From NCBI GenBank assembly GCA_020061465.1, contig JAGUYG010000001.1:1-64000 (forward strand): DNA of 64,000 nt. The letters run 5' to 3'. Within the stretch, counting starts at the first letter, position 1; the number at the start of each line of letters is the position of its first letter. Under the pieces are notes generated by a model. The model had not been told where the DNA came from. It ran no database searches and saw only the letters and a program-made list of their open reading frames with translations. The translations under genes were made by a program, and so were the position numbers. The stretch comes from Ignavibacteriales bacterium (GTDB lineage: Bacteria; Bacteroidota; Ignavibacteria; Ignavibacteriales; Ignavibacteriaceae). Positions 16,462 through 24,517 of the stretch are shown here, piece by piece.

Positions 16462-17927
16462 TCGCTCAAATATTTATATACAATTTCTTTATCCGAAAAA
16501 TGATATTTAACTCCGGCGATTTCCTGATAATCTTCGTGTCCTTTACCTGCAATAAGAATAACAGAATTTTCTTCAGAATTATTTATCGTTTCGGCAATAG
16601 CCTCTTCACGGTTTTCAATTATTTTATAGTTGTCTTTATTTATACCGGATTTAATTTCATTAATGATTTCGAAGGGATTTTCGTTCCGGGGATTATCGGA
16701 AGTAATGATTACTTTATCGCTCAAGCTTGCTGCAATTCTACCCATAACCGGGCGTTTAGATTTGTCCCTATCGCCGCCGCAGCCGAAAACAGTATAGATA
16801 GGATTTTCATCCTTAACAATATCTCTAATAACTAAAAGAGTTTTCTCAAGGCTGTCGCCAGTGTGGGAGTAATCGATAATTATTTTCTTATTGCCCGAGC
16901 TTATTACTTCAAATCTCCCCGGCACCTGGGAAGCATTTTTAATTCCCTCTAAAGCTTTTTCTTCTTTTACGCCTGAAAGAACTGAAGCAGCAAAAGCTGC
17001 ACAGCAATTATAAGCATTAAAACCGCCTATAAGTGAAGTTGAAACAGCATATTGTTTATTATTGTAAGTTATATCGAACTTAGTTCCATCTAAATCGAAT
17101 TTAATATCAGAAATTAAAAAGTCTGCATTTGATGCCGTACCATAAGAGAACAATTGTGCTTTCGAACCGAGGATGACATGAGGGCTGTAAGGATCATCCA
17201 GATTATAAACACCAAATGCAGACGAAGCGAGGGAGGCAAATAGAATTCTTTTTGAACTTAAGTAATTTTCAAAGTTTTTATGAAAGTCAAGATGTTCGGA
17301 GGTAATATTTGTAAATATTGCACCGCTGAAGTACAAGTTTGTTACCCTGTTTAAAAAAAGCGAGTGCGAGGATACTTCCATCACGGCATAACTGCAACCG
17401 GACTGCACCATTTCAAAAAGCAGTTCATTAGTATCGCTAGCTTCGGGTGTTGTAAGCGAAGATTTAATTTCTTTTTCTCCGATATAATTTGCAATTGTAC
17501 CCAACAACCCTACTTTAAAACCCGCTGTTTCAAACACACTTTTTATGATGTAAGTAGTGGTTGTTTTTCCGTTTGTTCCGGTAACTCCAATCAATTTTAA
17601 TTTTTCAGACGGTCGTCTATAAAACGCAGCAGAAATTTCAGCTAAAGCAATCCTGCTGCTTTTGACGAGGATCTTAGCCGCCTTAGCGTGATAAAATATT
17701 TGATCCGGCACCGCCTGATTATCTTCTAAAATTACTGCAATAGCACCTTTGTTGATTGCATCAAGAATAAAATTGTGTCCATTGTACTTATATCCTTTAA
17801 CAGCAACAAAAACAGAATTCTTAATTGCCTTTCTTGAGTCGTACACAATCGCCGAAATATCTTTTCGTTGAACTTCTCCGACAACCTGAATTGCTTTTAC
17901 GCTATTTAAAAGTTGAGTTAACTCCAT
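16458..17927 (-). CDS. murE: UDP-MurNAc-dipeptide--meso-diaminopimelate ligase MurE
   Basis: 489 aa from the ATG at 17927. The longer reading begins inside ftsI and is unlikely. The UDP-binding N-domain shows ISAIVYDSRKAIKNSVFVAVKG. The P-loop is GVTGTNGKTTTTYIIK. The central domain has LTTPEASDTNELL and MEVSSHSL. The C-terminal DNPRNENPFEI motif is the one that selects meso-diaminopimelate rather than lysine, so the peptidoglycan is predicted to be DAP-type. GKGHEDYQ is also present. The start codon shares one base with the ftsI stop (TAATG), indicating coupled translation. Confidence 0.97.
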   Translation of the reverse strand: MELTQLLNSVKAIQVVGEVQRKDISAIVYDSRKAIKNSVFVAVKGYKYNGHNFILDAINKGAIAVILEDNQAVPDQIFYHAKAAKILVKSSRIALAEISAAFYRRPSEKLKLIGVTGTNGKTTTTYIIKSVFETAGFKVGLLGTIANYIGEKEIKSSLTTPEASDTNELLFEMVQSGCSYAVMEVSSHSLFLNRVTNLYFSGAIFTNITSEHLDFHKNFENYLSSKRILFASLASSAFGVYNLDDPYSPHVILGSKAQLFSYGTASNADFLISDIKFDLDGTKFDITYNNKQYAVSTSLIGGFNAYNCCAAFAASVLSGVKEEKALEGIKNASQVPGRFEVISSGNKKIIIDYSHTGDSLEKTLLVIRDIVKDENPIYTVFGCGGDRDKSKRPVMGRIAASLSDKVIITSDNPRNENPFEIINEIKSGINKDNYKIIENREEAIAETINNSEENSVILIAGKGHEDYQEIAGVKYHFSDKEIVYKYLSE

Positions 17928-19933
17928 TAGTAAATCACCGTTCCCGTTACTGAAACATCCTGGCACTCCAGTTTGCAAGTCATTCCTTTACGAATTTTTT
18001 CACCGGGCAGAATACTCTGCTGAATAACTTTTCCGGAACCTTGCACGGTATGTTTAACACCGAGTTTATTCAGCAGAGCAAGTGCATCTTTTATAGGGAG
18101 ATGGGTAAGGTTCGGCATGATACCCGGTAAAAGGCGAACAGTATGGTTAGATGGCTGCTCAAAATTTTGCACCGATGCCAGAACCGTAGAATGATTATCA
18201 TTATTCGAATTTTCTTTAATAGGTTGCGCGCCGGCAATATCAATCTGCAAATCGGCAGGCTGCTGCTGAAAGTATTGTAAATCGTTATTAACAATTTTTT
18301 CGGCAATAGTTTTGAAGATGGGTGCTGCAACCGCCCCACCGTATTTAGCCGTCTTAGGAGAATTAACGTGGATATAGCAAACTAATTTTGGATTTTCAGC
18401 GGGAAAGAATCCGATGAATGATGCATTGTATTCTACCTTCGAGTACTTTTTATCAATTAGCTTTTGCGATGTTCCTGTTTTTCCGCCGATAGAAACGAAT
18501 TTGATTTTTGCATTTTTTCCAGTTCCTTTCTCGACAGCGTTAGTAAGCAGATCCCGCATCTTAGCAGATGTTTGTTCAGAGATTACCCTTCGAATTTGTT
18601 TGGGTTGGATTTCTTTTACCAATTCACCGTTCTTTCTTACTTCTTTTTTAACTAATTGTGGTTTGTATAAAATACCGCCGTTTACCAAAGCACAATATGC
18701 TGTTATTAATTGTATGGGAGAAACCGAAATTTCATAACCAAAAGAAAGGTAGGCTTTAGTTGTTCCTTTCCAATCGTTAGGTTTTTTTAAAAATCCTTTT
18801 GTTTCACTGGGCAGTTCTATCGAAGTATAATTACCGAATCCAAATCCTCTTAGGTATTTATAGAATAACTCGTTATCAAGCCTTTGCGATAATTTGGCAA
18901 TCCCGATATTGCTTGAGTGCTGCAGTATTTCTCTTACTGTTAAATAATTACTAGGATGTGTATCAGTGATGTATGAATTTCCGATTCTGTAACGACCGTT
19001 TTCAACAAAGATCAGTTCATCATCTTCACATAATTTTTGATCATACAATGCCGCTAATGTAAATGACTTAAAAGTTGAACCGGGTTCGTAGGTATCGGTT
19101 ACTGCTTTATTTCTTCTATCGTCGTCGGAAAACTCCCAGTATCTGTTCGGATTGTAATCACTCATGTTAGCAAGAGCAAGAATTTCACCGTTGTTCGGAT
19201 TCATTAAGATCCCGATAGCGGAAGCACCTCCAAAGTGATTTATACCGTTTCTTAATTCTTCTTCTAAAATGGATTGATAAGTTTTGTTTATTGTTAAATA
19301 AATATTATTCCCGGGTTCTGCCGGTCTTGTTTCCTGTTCTGAAATAGTTATCATCCTGTTGCGGGCATCCTTTTCAACAAGCCTGATGCCGTCTCTTCCT
19401 TTTAACGATAAATTAAGGTAGTTATCAACACCGCTCATTGCTGTAAAGTCGGGACCCATATACCCGAGTACATGCGAAGCTACAGAATTGTATTGATAAA
19501 TTCGTGTTGGGTCTTCTTCATAAAAGAATCCCTCCGCAGTAAAATTTTTAAGAAGTATTGCCTTTTCACTTGGTGCTTTTTTTTCAATACAATGATTTCC
19601 TTTATCTTCTTGCATTCTATTGAGATAGTATTTTTCGCTTTTCCCGAAAACGGATGCGAATTTTGCAGCAACTTTCTTTCTTGTTTCCATGTTAGCCATG
19701 CGTAGATCCAGATAGAATGAAATATCGTTTCGATTAAAGACAAGCACATTGTTATTTCTATCATAAATAAATCCGCGCTCAGCTTTGATACTTTCAATTT
19801 TGGTTTGCTGCTGCTGCGCGAAATATTTTAGCTCTTCGCTTTTTAAAATTTGTATATCGAATAACTTTGCAATCAAAAGCGAAAACGCAATGAATACAAT
19901 TATGATTATTAATATGGTTCTTGAGCTATTCAT
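17927..19933 (-). CDS. ftsI: Division-specific peptidoglycan transpeptidase FtsI (PBP3), with one PASTA domain
   Basis: The 668-aa class B PBP has an N-terminal TM anchor (residues 7-24), the PBP dimerisation domain with ERGFIYDRNNNVLV (about 53-66), and a transpeptidase domain with the active-site SxxK in YEPGSTFKSF, the SSN motif in LQHSSNIGIAKL and the KTGT motif in GGKTGTSQKL. A single PASTA module occupies the last 65 residues (GIMPNLTHLPIKDALALLNK onward). It cross-links septal peptidoglycan with FtsW. It overlaps ftsL by 8 nt. Confidence 0.96.
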   Translation of the reverse strand: MNSSRTILIIIIVFIAFSLLIAKLFDIQILKSEELKYFAQQQQTKIESIKAERGFIYDRNNNVLVFNRNDISFYLDLRMANMETRKKVAAKFASVFGKSEKYYLNRMQEDKGNHCIEKKAPSEKAILLKNFTAEGFFYEEDPTRIYQYNSVASHVLGYMGPDFTAMSGVDNYLNLSLKGRDGIRLVEKDARNRMITISEQETRPAEPGNNIYLTINKTYQSILEEELRNGINHFGGASAIGILMNPNNGEILALANMSDYNPNRYWEFSDDDRRNKAVTDTYEPGSTFKSFTLAALYDQKLCEDDELIFVENGRYRIGNSYITDTHPSNYLTVREILQHSSNIGIAKLSQRLDNELFYKYLRGFGFGNYTSIELPSETKGFLKKPNDWKGTTKAYLSFGYEISVSPIQLITAYCALVNGGILYKPQLVKKEVRKNGELVKEIQPKQIRRVISEQTSAKMRDLLTNAVEKGTGKNAKIKFVSIGGKTGTSQKLIDKKYSKVEYNASFIGFFPAENPKLVCYIHVNSPKTAKYGGAVAAPIFKTIAEKIVNNDLQYFQQQPADLQIDIAGAQPIKENSNNDNHSTVLASVQNFEQPSNHTVRLLPGIMPNLTHLPIKDALALLNKLGVKHTVQGSGKVIQQSILPGEKIRKGMTCKLECQDVSVTGTVIY

Positions 19934-20255
19934 ATTTTTCTTTTAGGACGGCGGCTATTTTATTTATTCTTTCTTTATCTACACTAACGGCTCCGATGAA
20001 TTCTTTATTTTTTATCATTCCGAGTTCGTTCATAGCAATGTCAACTATTCTTTCTTCCGATGTTAGATATTGATATACTGCAATCAAATTTACTCTTGAA
20101 TTTTTTATAGCCGATAATTTTTCTTCGGCTAATACTTTTTCTTTGGTAAGCACCTCGCATTGTAATTTTATTCCGACATACAAAAGAGTTAAAACTGCAG
20201 CAAGAATTAAAAGAAAGATTGTCAACAGCAATTTTGATTTTGAACCTTTTTTCAT
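19926..20255 (-). CDS. ftsL: FtsL-like septum protein
   Basis: A 109-aa bitopic protein with a short basic N-terminus, one TM helix (about residues 9-31, LLLTIFLLILAAVLTLLYVGIKL) and a coiled coil (about 35-75) ending in a segment similar to the FtsL/DivIC end (ERIVDIAMNELGM). FtsL sequences are poorly conserved. The assignment relies on topology and on position between rsmH and ftsI, with a 4-nt overlap with rsmH and an 8-nt overlap with ftsI. It would scaffold FtsQ and FtsW/FtsI. Confidence 0.85.
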   Translation of the reverse strand: MKKGSKSKLLLTIFLLILAAVLTLLYVGIKLQCEVLTKEKVLAEEKLSAIKNSRVNLIAVYQYLTSEERIVDIAMNELGMIKNKEFIGAVSVDKERINKIAAVLKEKYE

Positions 20256-21175
20256 ACTCTCTCCGCCGCTCTTAATTTTGCACTACGTGCTCTTCTATTA
20301 ATCTTCACTTCAGCCGGAGATGCGGTGAGAGGTTTTTTTGTTAATATTATAAGCCTTTGCTCTTTACCGCAAGTGCAAACCGGATATTCTTTAGGACAGA
20401 CACATTTCAACGTTTCGTATTTAAACAAATCCTTTACTATTCTATCTTCTAAGGAATGATATGTAAGAACTACGATTCTCCCGCCGGAAGTAAGCAAGTT
20501 AACCGATTTTTCAAGAAATGATTTTAAAATTTCTAACTCGTCATTTACGTAAATTCTTAATGCCTGAAAAACACGTGACAGGGTTTTAACCAAATATCTT
20601 TTCGGAGTAATCTCCGATATTATACCGCTAAGTTCTGTTGTGGTTGTAACTTTTTTTAGCTCTCTTCTTTCACAAATCTTCCGTGCAATCCTCCTCGAAT
20701 TTTTTTCTTCACCGAATTCGAATAGTATTTTTGAAATACTTTCTTCGGAAAAAGAATTAATTATGTCTGCGGCTTTTAATGTTTTTGTCTTATCCATTCT
20801 TAAATCCAATTCGGTTTCTTTTCTATATGTAAATCCGGAAGAAACATTATCCAATTGAAACGAGGAAACACCTAAGTCGGCAAAGATTCCATTGAAGAAT
20901 TGAATTGACTCTATTTTTGCGATTATATCTATTTGCGAAAAATTGAAATTGTATAGTGTTAGTCGATCGATTCCAAAGAACTTTTGCTTACAGTAATTAA
21001 ATGCATTTAGATCAACATCGGTAGCTACAATAAATCCATTTTCATTCAAGAACTCTAAAATTTTTTCACTATGACCTCCGAACCCCAGCGTAGCGTCAAA
21101 ATAAATTCCCGATTTATCCGTTAATAAATATTCAAGCGATTCACGCAGCATTACGGACTCGTGATGACTTTTCAT
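20252..21175 (-). CDS. rsmH: 16S rRNA (cytosine1402-N4)-methyltransferase RsmH (MraW)
   Basis: A 307-aa SAM-dependent enzyme modifying C1402 of 16S rRNA. It opens with HHESVMLRESLEYLL, has the SAM-binding DATLGFGGHSEKIL, the substrate region FADLGVSSFQLDNVSSGF, and VLTYHSLEDRIVK in the C-terminal third, followed by the Cys-containing CVCPKEYPVCTCGKE segment and a basic tail PLTASPAEVKINRRARSAKLR. It lies between mraZ and ftsL, overlapping each by 4 nt, as in most dcw clusters. Confidence 0.98.
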   Translation of the reverse strand: MKSHHESVMLRESLEYLLTDKSGIYFDATLGFGGHSEKILEFLNENGFIVATDVDLNAFNYCKQKFFGIDRLTLYNFNFSQIDIIAKIESIQFFNGIFADLGVSSFQLDNVSSGFTYRKETELDLRMDKTKTLKAADIINSFSEESISKILFEFGEEKNSRRIARKICERRELKKVTTTTELSGIISEITPKRYLVKTLSRVFQALRIYVNDELEILKSFLEKSVNLLTSGGRIVVLTYHSLEDRIVKDLFKYETLKCVCPKEYPVCTCGKEQRLIILTKKPLTASPAEVKINRRARSAKLRAAERV

Positions 21176-21612
21176 TCTTGAGCCATAACGATTGCAGCAA
21201 TTTCTTCAAAAGTTTCGGGTACTTGATTTAGGTAATCGTCATAAACTTGAGGGTTCCAAATTTCTATCTTCTTGAGAGCTCCGAGTATTACAACTTCATT
21301 TTGGATTTTTGCGTAATCCATTAAGTGATGAGGAATGATTATTCGGGACTGAGCATCCATCGTTTCATCTGTAGCATGCTGCATCATCATCCTGATAAAA
21401 GTTGCTTCTTTGGTAACAAACGAATTAAGTTTAGCAAGCCTTTCTTCAAATTTCTGCCATTGATCTAAAGGATAAAGATCAATACAGGGCGCAGTTCCTT
21501 GAACCATCACAAAGGTATCGTTGGCTTCGGGTGATATGTGGCGGCGTAATTTTGCCGGGATGCTAATCCTGTTTTTGGAATCTACCGCATATATGTATTT
21601 GCCTCTGAACAA
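21172..21612 (-). CDS. mraZ: Transcriptional regulator MraZ (TTG start)
   Basis: The 146-aa protein has two SpoVT/AbrB-like halves. FRGKYIYAVDSKNRISIPAKLR opens the first, DAQSRIIIPHHLMDYA opens the second, and the family blocks FVMVQG and LGALKKIEIWNPQVYDDYL follow. MraZ forms oligomeric rings that bind tandem TGGGN repeats upstream of its own gene. The start must be TTG (21610-21612), because the conserved N-terminus begins there and an AAAGGA sequence lies 8 nt upstream. It is the first gene of the cluster, with candidate operator boxes 27-51 nt before the start codon. Confidence 0.95.
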   Translation of the reverse strand: MFRGKYIYAVDSKNRISIPAKLRRHISPEANDTFVMVQGTAPCIDLYPLDQWQKFEERLAKLNSFVTKEATFIRMMMQHATDETMDAQSRIIIPHHLMDYAKIQNEVVILGALKKIEIWNPQVYDDYLNQVPETFEEIAAIVMAQE

Positions 21613-21638
21613 AAATTTATCCTTTCAATGGAAAAATT

Positions 21639-21693
21639 CACCACTCTTCCCCACTACTCCCCAAAAATAATGCAAATTTTAATCGAAAGTCAA
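21639..21693 (-). promoter_or_regulatory. dcw promoter with three phased MraZ-box repeats
   Basis: Reading on the minus strand: a -35-like TTGACT (21693-21688), a 16-bp spacer ending in TGC (extended -10), and a -10-like ATTATT (21671-21666). Three pentamers TGGGG (21663-21659), TGGGG (21653-21649) and TGGTG (21643-21639) follow, each exactly 10 bp from the next. Known MraZ operators are TGGGN repeats separated by 5 bp, the same period. The boxes overlap the expected transcription start, consistent with autorepression of the whole operon. The promoter elements are judged by eye only. Confidence 0.75.
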
Positions 21694-22063
21694 GATTTAT
21701 TTTCTTTTTAAGACAGGTTTTTTTAGATTTTTTTTGAAAAGGTAGATTTCGACTAAATCTGCTGTTATGTAGTACGAATATTTAAGAGTCCACTCCGATA
21801 AATTTACTTTTCAGACTTTCGGTTTTGATTATAGCTAAAACTCAAAGTCTAAGGATTAGTTTTTAGACTTTTCAAAGTGTACTCATTTATTCAATGTTAA
21901 ATTCATATTTCGTAGAACTCATCAACCTCATTCAAATCACATCTATTGGATAATTCCTGATTAAATTCATTGTTCGGATTGACTCTACTGCTTCTTATAT
22001 CTAATTTTTAATAGAATAAGTGGTTGAATTATTTTTTCCCCATCTAACCAAAAAAAAATCACA
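21694..22063. other. Intergenic region between divergent mraZ and the phosphatase gene
   Basis: AT-rich, with no supportable ORF or RNA. It contains two copies of a short motif, AGACTTTC near 21814 and AGACTTTTC near 21868, separated by a loosely symmetrical AAACTCAAAGTCTAAG segment. It should hold the promoter of the plus-strand signalling genes, but no confident sigma-70 pair was found. Confidence 0.4.
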
Positions 22064-23368
22064 ATGAATGTTACAACCGATCCTTTCAATGTTTCGCATC
22101 TTGAAGACGAAGTTGTTCGGCTGCGGGCAGCCGTTGAAGAATTATCGGCACTGAATGAGATTGCTATTGCAATAACTTCCACTCAAACAGTCGAACAAAT
22201 AGTAGATCTCATAGTTCGTAAATGTGTAAAACATTTAAAAGTAGAGCAAGGAGCGGTAATGCTTCTTAATGAAAAAGATGAAAATAAACCGTTCCACACA
22301 ATGATTCGAAAACAAGATTCTATTTCAGGTTTTCTTCCCTACCGAATGGACGCGCAGCTAACCGGGTGGATGCTAAAAAACAAAACTCCTCTTTTAATAA
22401 ACGATCTTGAAAGCGATTCAAGGTTTAAATTCATGTTAGACAAAAATTTTCCTTTTCGTTCATTACTTAGTGTTCCAATGATGGTAAAAGGAAAAATGAT
22501 AGGCTTGTTAACCGTATTTAATAAACGCAGCGAATTAGGATTTAACCAGGGGGATCAAAGATTGCTCGGAATAATCGCGGCTCAATCGGCTCAGGTAATT
22601 GAAAATGCGAGACTTTACCAGGAGGAACAAGCACTATTACGCTTACAAGAAGAAATGCGTTTAGCTTATGAAATTCAGGTTGACCTTCTTCCGAAATCAC
22701 AACCTAAAATTCCGGGTTATCAAATAGCAGGAACGAGTACCCCGGCAAAGGATGTTGGCGGAGATTATTTTGACTTTATACAAACTCAAGATAACCGATT
22801 AGCTTTTTGTTTGGGCGACATTTCCGGCAAAGGTATTCCTGCCGCTCTTTTAATGGCTAACCTACAAGCAACTTTAAAGGGTCAAACCTTAATCGGAAAT
22901 TCTTGTAAGGACTGCATCTCTTTTGCAAATGACATCCTCTACCATAATACCTCTTCAAATAAATATGCAACTTTGTTCTACGGTATTCTAAACCCGCAAA
23001 CAAATGAAATAAATTATTGCAATGCAGGCCACAACAATCCTTTGATCTTTATTAATAATGAAGAGATTCAGCAGCTTGATGTAGGAGGAATAGTAGTTGG
23101 TATTATGCCTGCTTATCCGTATAACGAAGCAACTATTATACTTTCCCCCGGCAGTCTGTTAATATTGTTTTCCGACGGTATAACCGAAGCTATGAATTCC
23201 AGCGAGGAAGAATTTAGTGAAGAACGATTAATCGATATTATAAAGAAGAACATCGAAGAGACGGCTGAAAGAATTATTGAAATTATACTTAGCGAAGTGA
23301 AAAAATTTTCGGGCAATACTCCGCAGATGGATGATGAAACCCTTATCGTCATTAAGCGAGAAAAATAA
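22064..23368 (+). CDS. GAF-domain PP2C/SpoIIE-type serine phosphatase
   Basis: The 434-aa protein has an N-terminal coiled-coil start (EDEVVRLRAAVEELSALNEIA), a GAF sensor domain (about 40-190, with LLTVFNKRSELGF), a short coiled coil (190-215), and an RsbU/SpoIIE-type PPM phosphatase domain (about 225-430). The phosphatase domain shows the metal-binding motifs VGGDYFDFI and LGDISGKGIPAALLMANL, then NAGHNNPLIF and LFSDGITEAMN. Such enzymes dephosphorylate anti-anti-sigma factors or kinase targets in response to a GAF ligand. No STAS or RsbW-like partner lies nearby. The nearest possible partners are the downstream Ser/Thr kinases. Confidence 0.93.
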   Translation: MNVTTDPFNVSHLEDEVVRLRAAVEELSALNEIAIAITSTQTVEQIVDLIVRKCVKHLKVEQGAVMLLNEKDENKPFHTMIRKQDSISGFLPYRMDAQLTGWMLKNKTPLLINDLESDSRFKFMLDKNFPFRSLLSVPMMVKGKMIGLLTVFNKRSELGFNQGDQRLLGIIAAQSAQVIENARLYQEEQALLRLQEEMRLAYEIQVDLLPKSQPKIPGYQIAGTSTPAKDVGGDYFDFIQTQDNRLAFCLGDISGKGIPAALLMANLQATLKGQTLIGNSCKDCISFANDILYHNTSSNKYATLFYGILNPQTNEINYCNAGHNNPLIFINNEEIQQLDVGGIVVGIMPAYPYNEATIILSPGSLLILFSDGITEAMNSSEEEFSEERLIDIIKKNIEETAERIIEIILSEVKKFSGNTPQMDDETLIVIKREK

Positions 23369-23404
23369 TTAGTCCTTAGTTCACTCTGATTTATAAAAAT
23401 AATG

Positions 23405-23430
23405 TACTGTGGGTTTGCACAGTAGGAGGT
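23405..23430 (+). promoter_or_regulatory. Hairpin abutting the Shine-Dalgarno of the ABM gene
   Basis: TACTGTG (23405-23411) pairs with CACAGTA (23418-23424) around a 6-nt loop. The right arm runs directly into AGGAGGT (23424-23430), the RBS for the ATG at 23438. Such placement could modulate translation. It may also be only a weak terminator remnant of the upstream phosphatase gene, since no T-run follows. Confidence 0.35.
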
Positions 23431-23437
23431 GAATATT

Positions 23438-24196
23438 ATGTTCATGCGCCTTCTTCAATTAAATATAAGTCCTGATCACGGCGAACAATTTAAAGCTTTT
23501 TATATAGATAAGGTTTACCCCCTGCTACATAAAATGCAAGGATGTCTTTTTGCCGGTTTGATAAAGGGCGGAGCCGATGGAACCGAAATAATTTCTATAA
23601 CATTTTGGGAAACGCAAGAACAAGCAGACAGCTATGAAAAAAGCAGTGTGTTTACAAATTTACTTTCCGAAGCTAAACCATTTTTAAGTGAATCGAATGA
23701 GTGGAAAGTTCAGCTTTCGGATAAAATGGAATTGGAATATGCCCCCGTTCAAGAAGAACCCATAATAAAAAAATATACTGCAGCTATCAACAAAGAAGAT
23801 TATCAAAAAGCTAAAATTGCCGGGACACAAATGTACGTCCGAATTGTGTCACTCAAAATTCAAGAGGATAAACTGGAGGAATTTAAAAACCTCTATTCCG
23901 AATTAGTTATGAAAATGCTCAAGGAAACGCCAGGATGTAAATTCGTTTTTTTGACTGAAAGTATGACAGAGAAAAATGAATTTTTATCCGTTACCATCTG
24001 GGATAGCAAAGAAGACGCATACCGCTACGAAAACAGCGGCAAATTTGAAGAGCTAACAAATAGAATTAAACATACTTTCTCTCAATTCTACTTATGGAAA
24101 ATGGCGCTTGAAAAAGAATATAGCGCTAAGATAAAGACCACCGACGATCTTAAAGTAGAAAGTTACAATTTAGTTACAGGCAAAAGTTTTTTATAA
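23438..24196 (+). CDS. Protein with two antibiotic-biosynthesis-monooxygenase (ABM)-like domains
   Basis: 252 aa from the ATG at 23438, placed 7 nt after a strong AGGAGGT RBS. The GTG at 23429 in the same frame lies inside that RBS and is rejected. Two similar ferredoxin-like halves are visible: MRLLQLNISPDHGEQFKAFY...GCLFAGLIKG...TFWETQEQADSYEKS (about 1-95) and MYVRIVSLKIQEDKLEEFKNLY...GCKFVFLTES...TIWDSKEDAYRYENS (about 125-220). The pattern of a strand, an EF-Y helix, GC-F and W-(S/T)-A-YE is typical of dimeric ABM folds, fused here in one chain. The substrate is unknown. It lies between the phosphatase and the kinase array. Confidence 0.75.
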   Translation: MFMRLLQLNISPDHGEQFKAFYIDKVYPLLHKMQGCLFAGLIKGGADGTEIISITFWETQEQADSYEKSSVFTNLLSEAKPFLSESNEWKVQLSDKMELEYAPVQEEPIIKKYTAAINKEDYQKAKIAGTQMYVRIVSLKIQEDKLEEFKNLYSELVMKMLKETPGCKFVFLTESMTEKNEFLSVTIWDSKEDAYRYENSGKFEELTNRIKHTFSQFYLWKMALEKEYSAKIKTTDDLKVESYNLVTGKSFL

Positions 24197-24245
24197 GATG
24201 CATTCTTCAGGGATCAACAAAAGATTTACAAATCATTTTTTTAAT

Positions 24246-24276
24246 TAAAAATAATTGGAAAACTTGGTAAAGGGTG
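24246..24276 (+). pseudogene. Degraded kinase N-terminal fragment (KIIxKLGxG)
   Basis: The sequence at 24246-24276 reads as K-I-I-G-K-L-G-K-G-stop and matches the DNA that encodes KIIEKLGEGG in the downstream kinases, with stop codons before and after it. It is probably the oldest of the truncated kinase starts in this region. The match is short, so it is a weak call. Confidence 0.3.
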
Positions 24277-24321
24277 AACCAATCTTACCGAGGTCTGAAA
24301 CAAATTAATGAAGGAATAATT

Positions 24322-24414
24322 ATGATTGATAATACAATTGCTCACAACAGAATAATAGAGAAATTAAGTTATGCCAGCCTTCATATTCAAAAAAGGAGAA
24401 ATAAATATGAATGA
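24322..24414 (+). CDS. Kinase N-terminal stub ORF 1a (30 aa)
   Basis: A small ORF preceded by AAGGA (24311-24315). It encodes MIDNTIAHNRIIEKLSYASL followed by a basic tail. The first 15 residues match the start of the downstream kinases (MIGNTISHYKIIDKL), and the match ends just before the glycine-rich loop. Its stop (24412-24414) overlaps the start of the next stub by 8 nt. It has no catalytic part. It could be a decayed duplicate or a leader peptide; the SD and the overlapping stop favour at least some translation. Confidence 0.4.
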   Translation: MIDNTIAHNRIIEKLSYASLHIQKRRNKYE

Positions 24415-24517
24415 TTTAATCGGTCAAACAATTTTACATTATAAAATTATCGAACAAGTCGGGCAGGGCGGACTTGTCTCGCCGAAGCTCACCTCAAAAC
24501 AAAAGGACACAATATGA
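24407..24517 (+). CDS. Kinase N-terminal stub ORF 1b (36 aa), coupled to kinase 1
   Basis: It has a strong AAAAGGAGAA RBS 7 nt before the ATG. It encodes MNDLIGQTILHYKIIEQVGQ, then GG and an unrelated basic tail (LVSPKLTSKQ). The first 22 residues equal the start of kinases 3 and 4. Divergence begins exactly at the glycine-rich loop, where the DNA enters GGCGGACTTGTC, related to a palindromic repeat seen again at 26810 and 34939. The TGA stop overlaps the ATG of kinase 1 (ATGA), the geometry of translational coupling. Confidence 0.5.
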   Translation: MNDLIGQTILHYKIIEQVGQGGLVSPKLTSKQKDTI

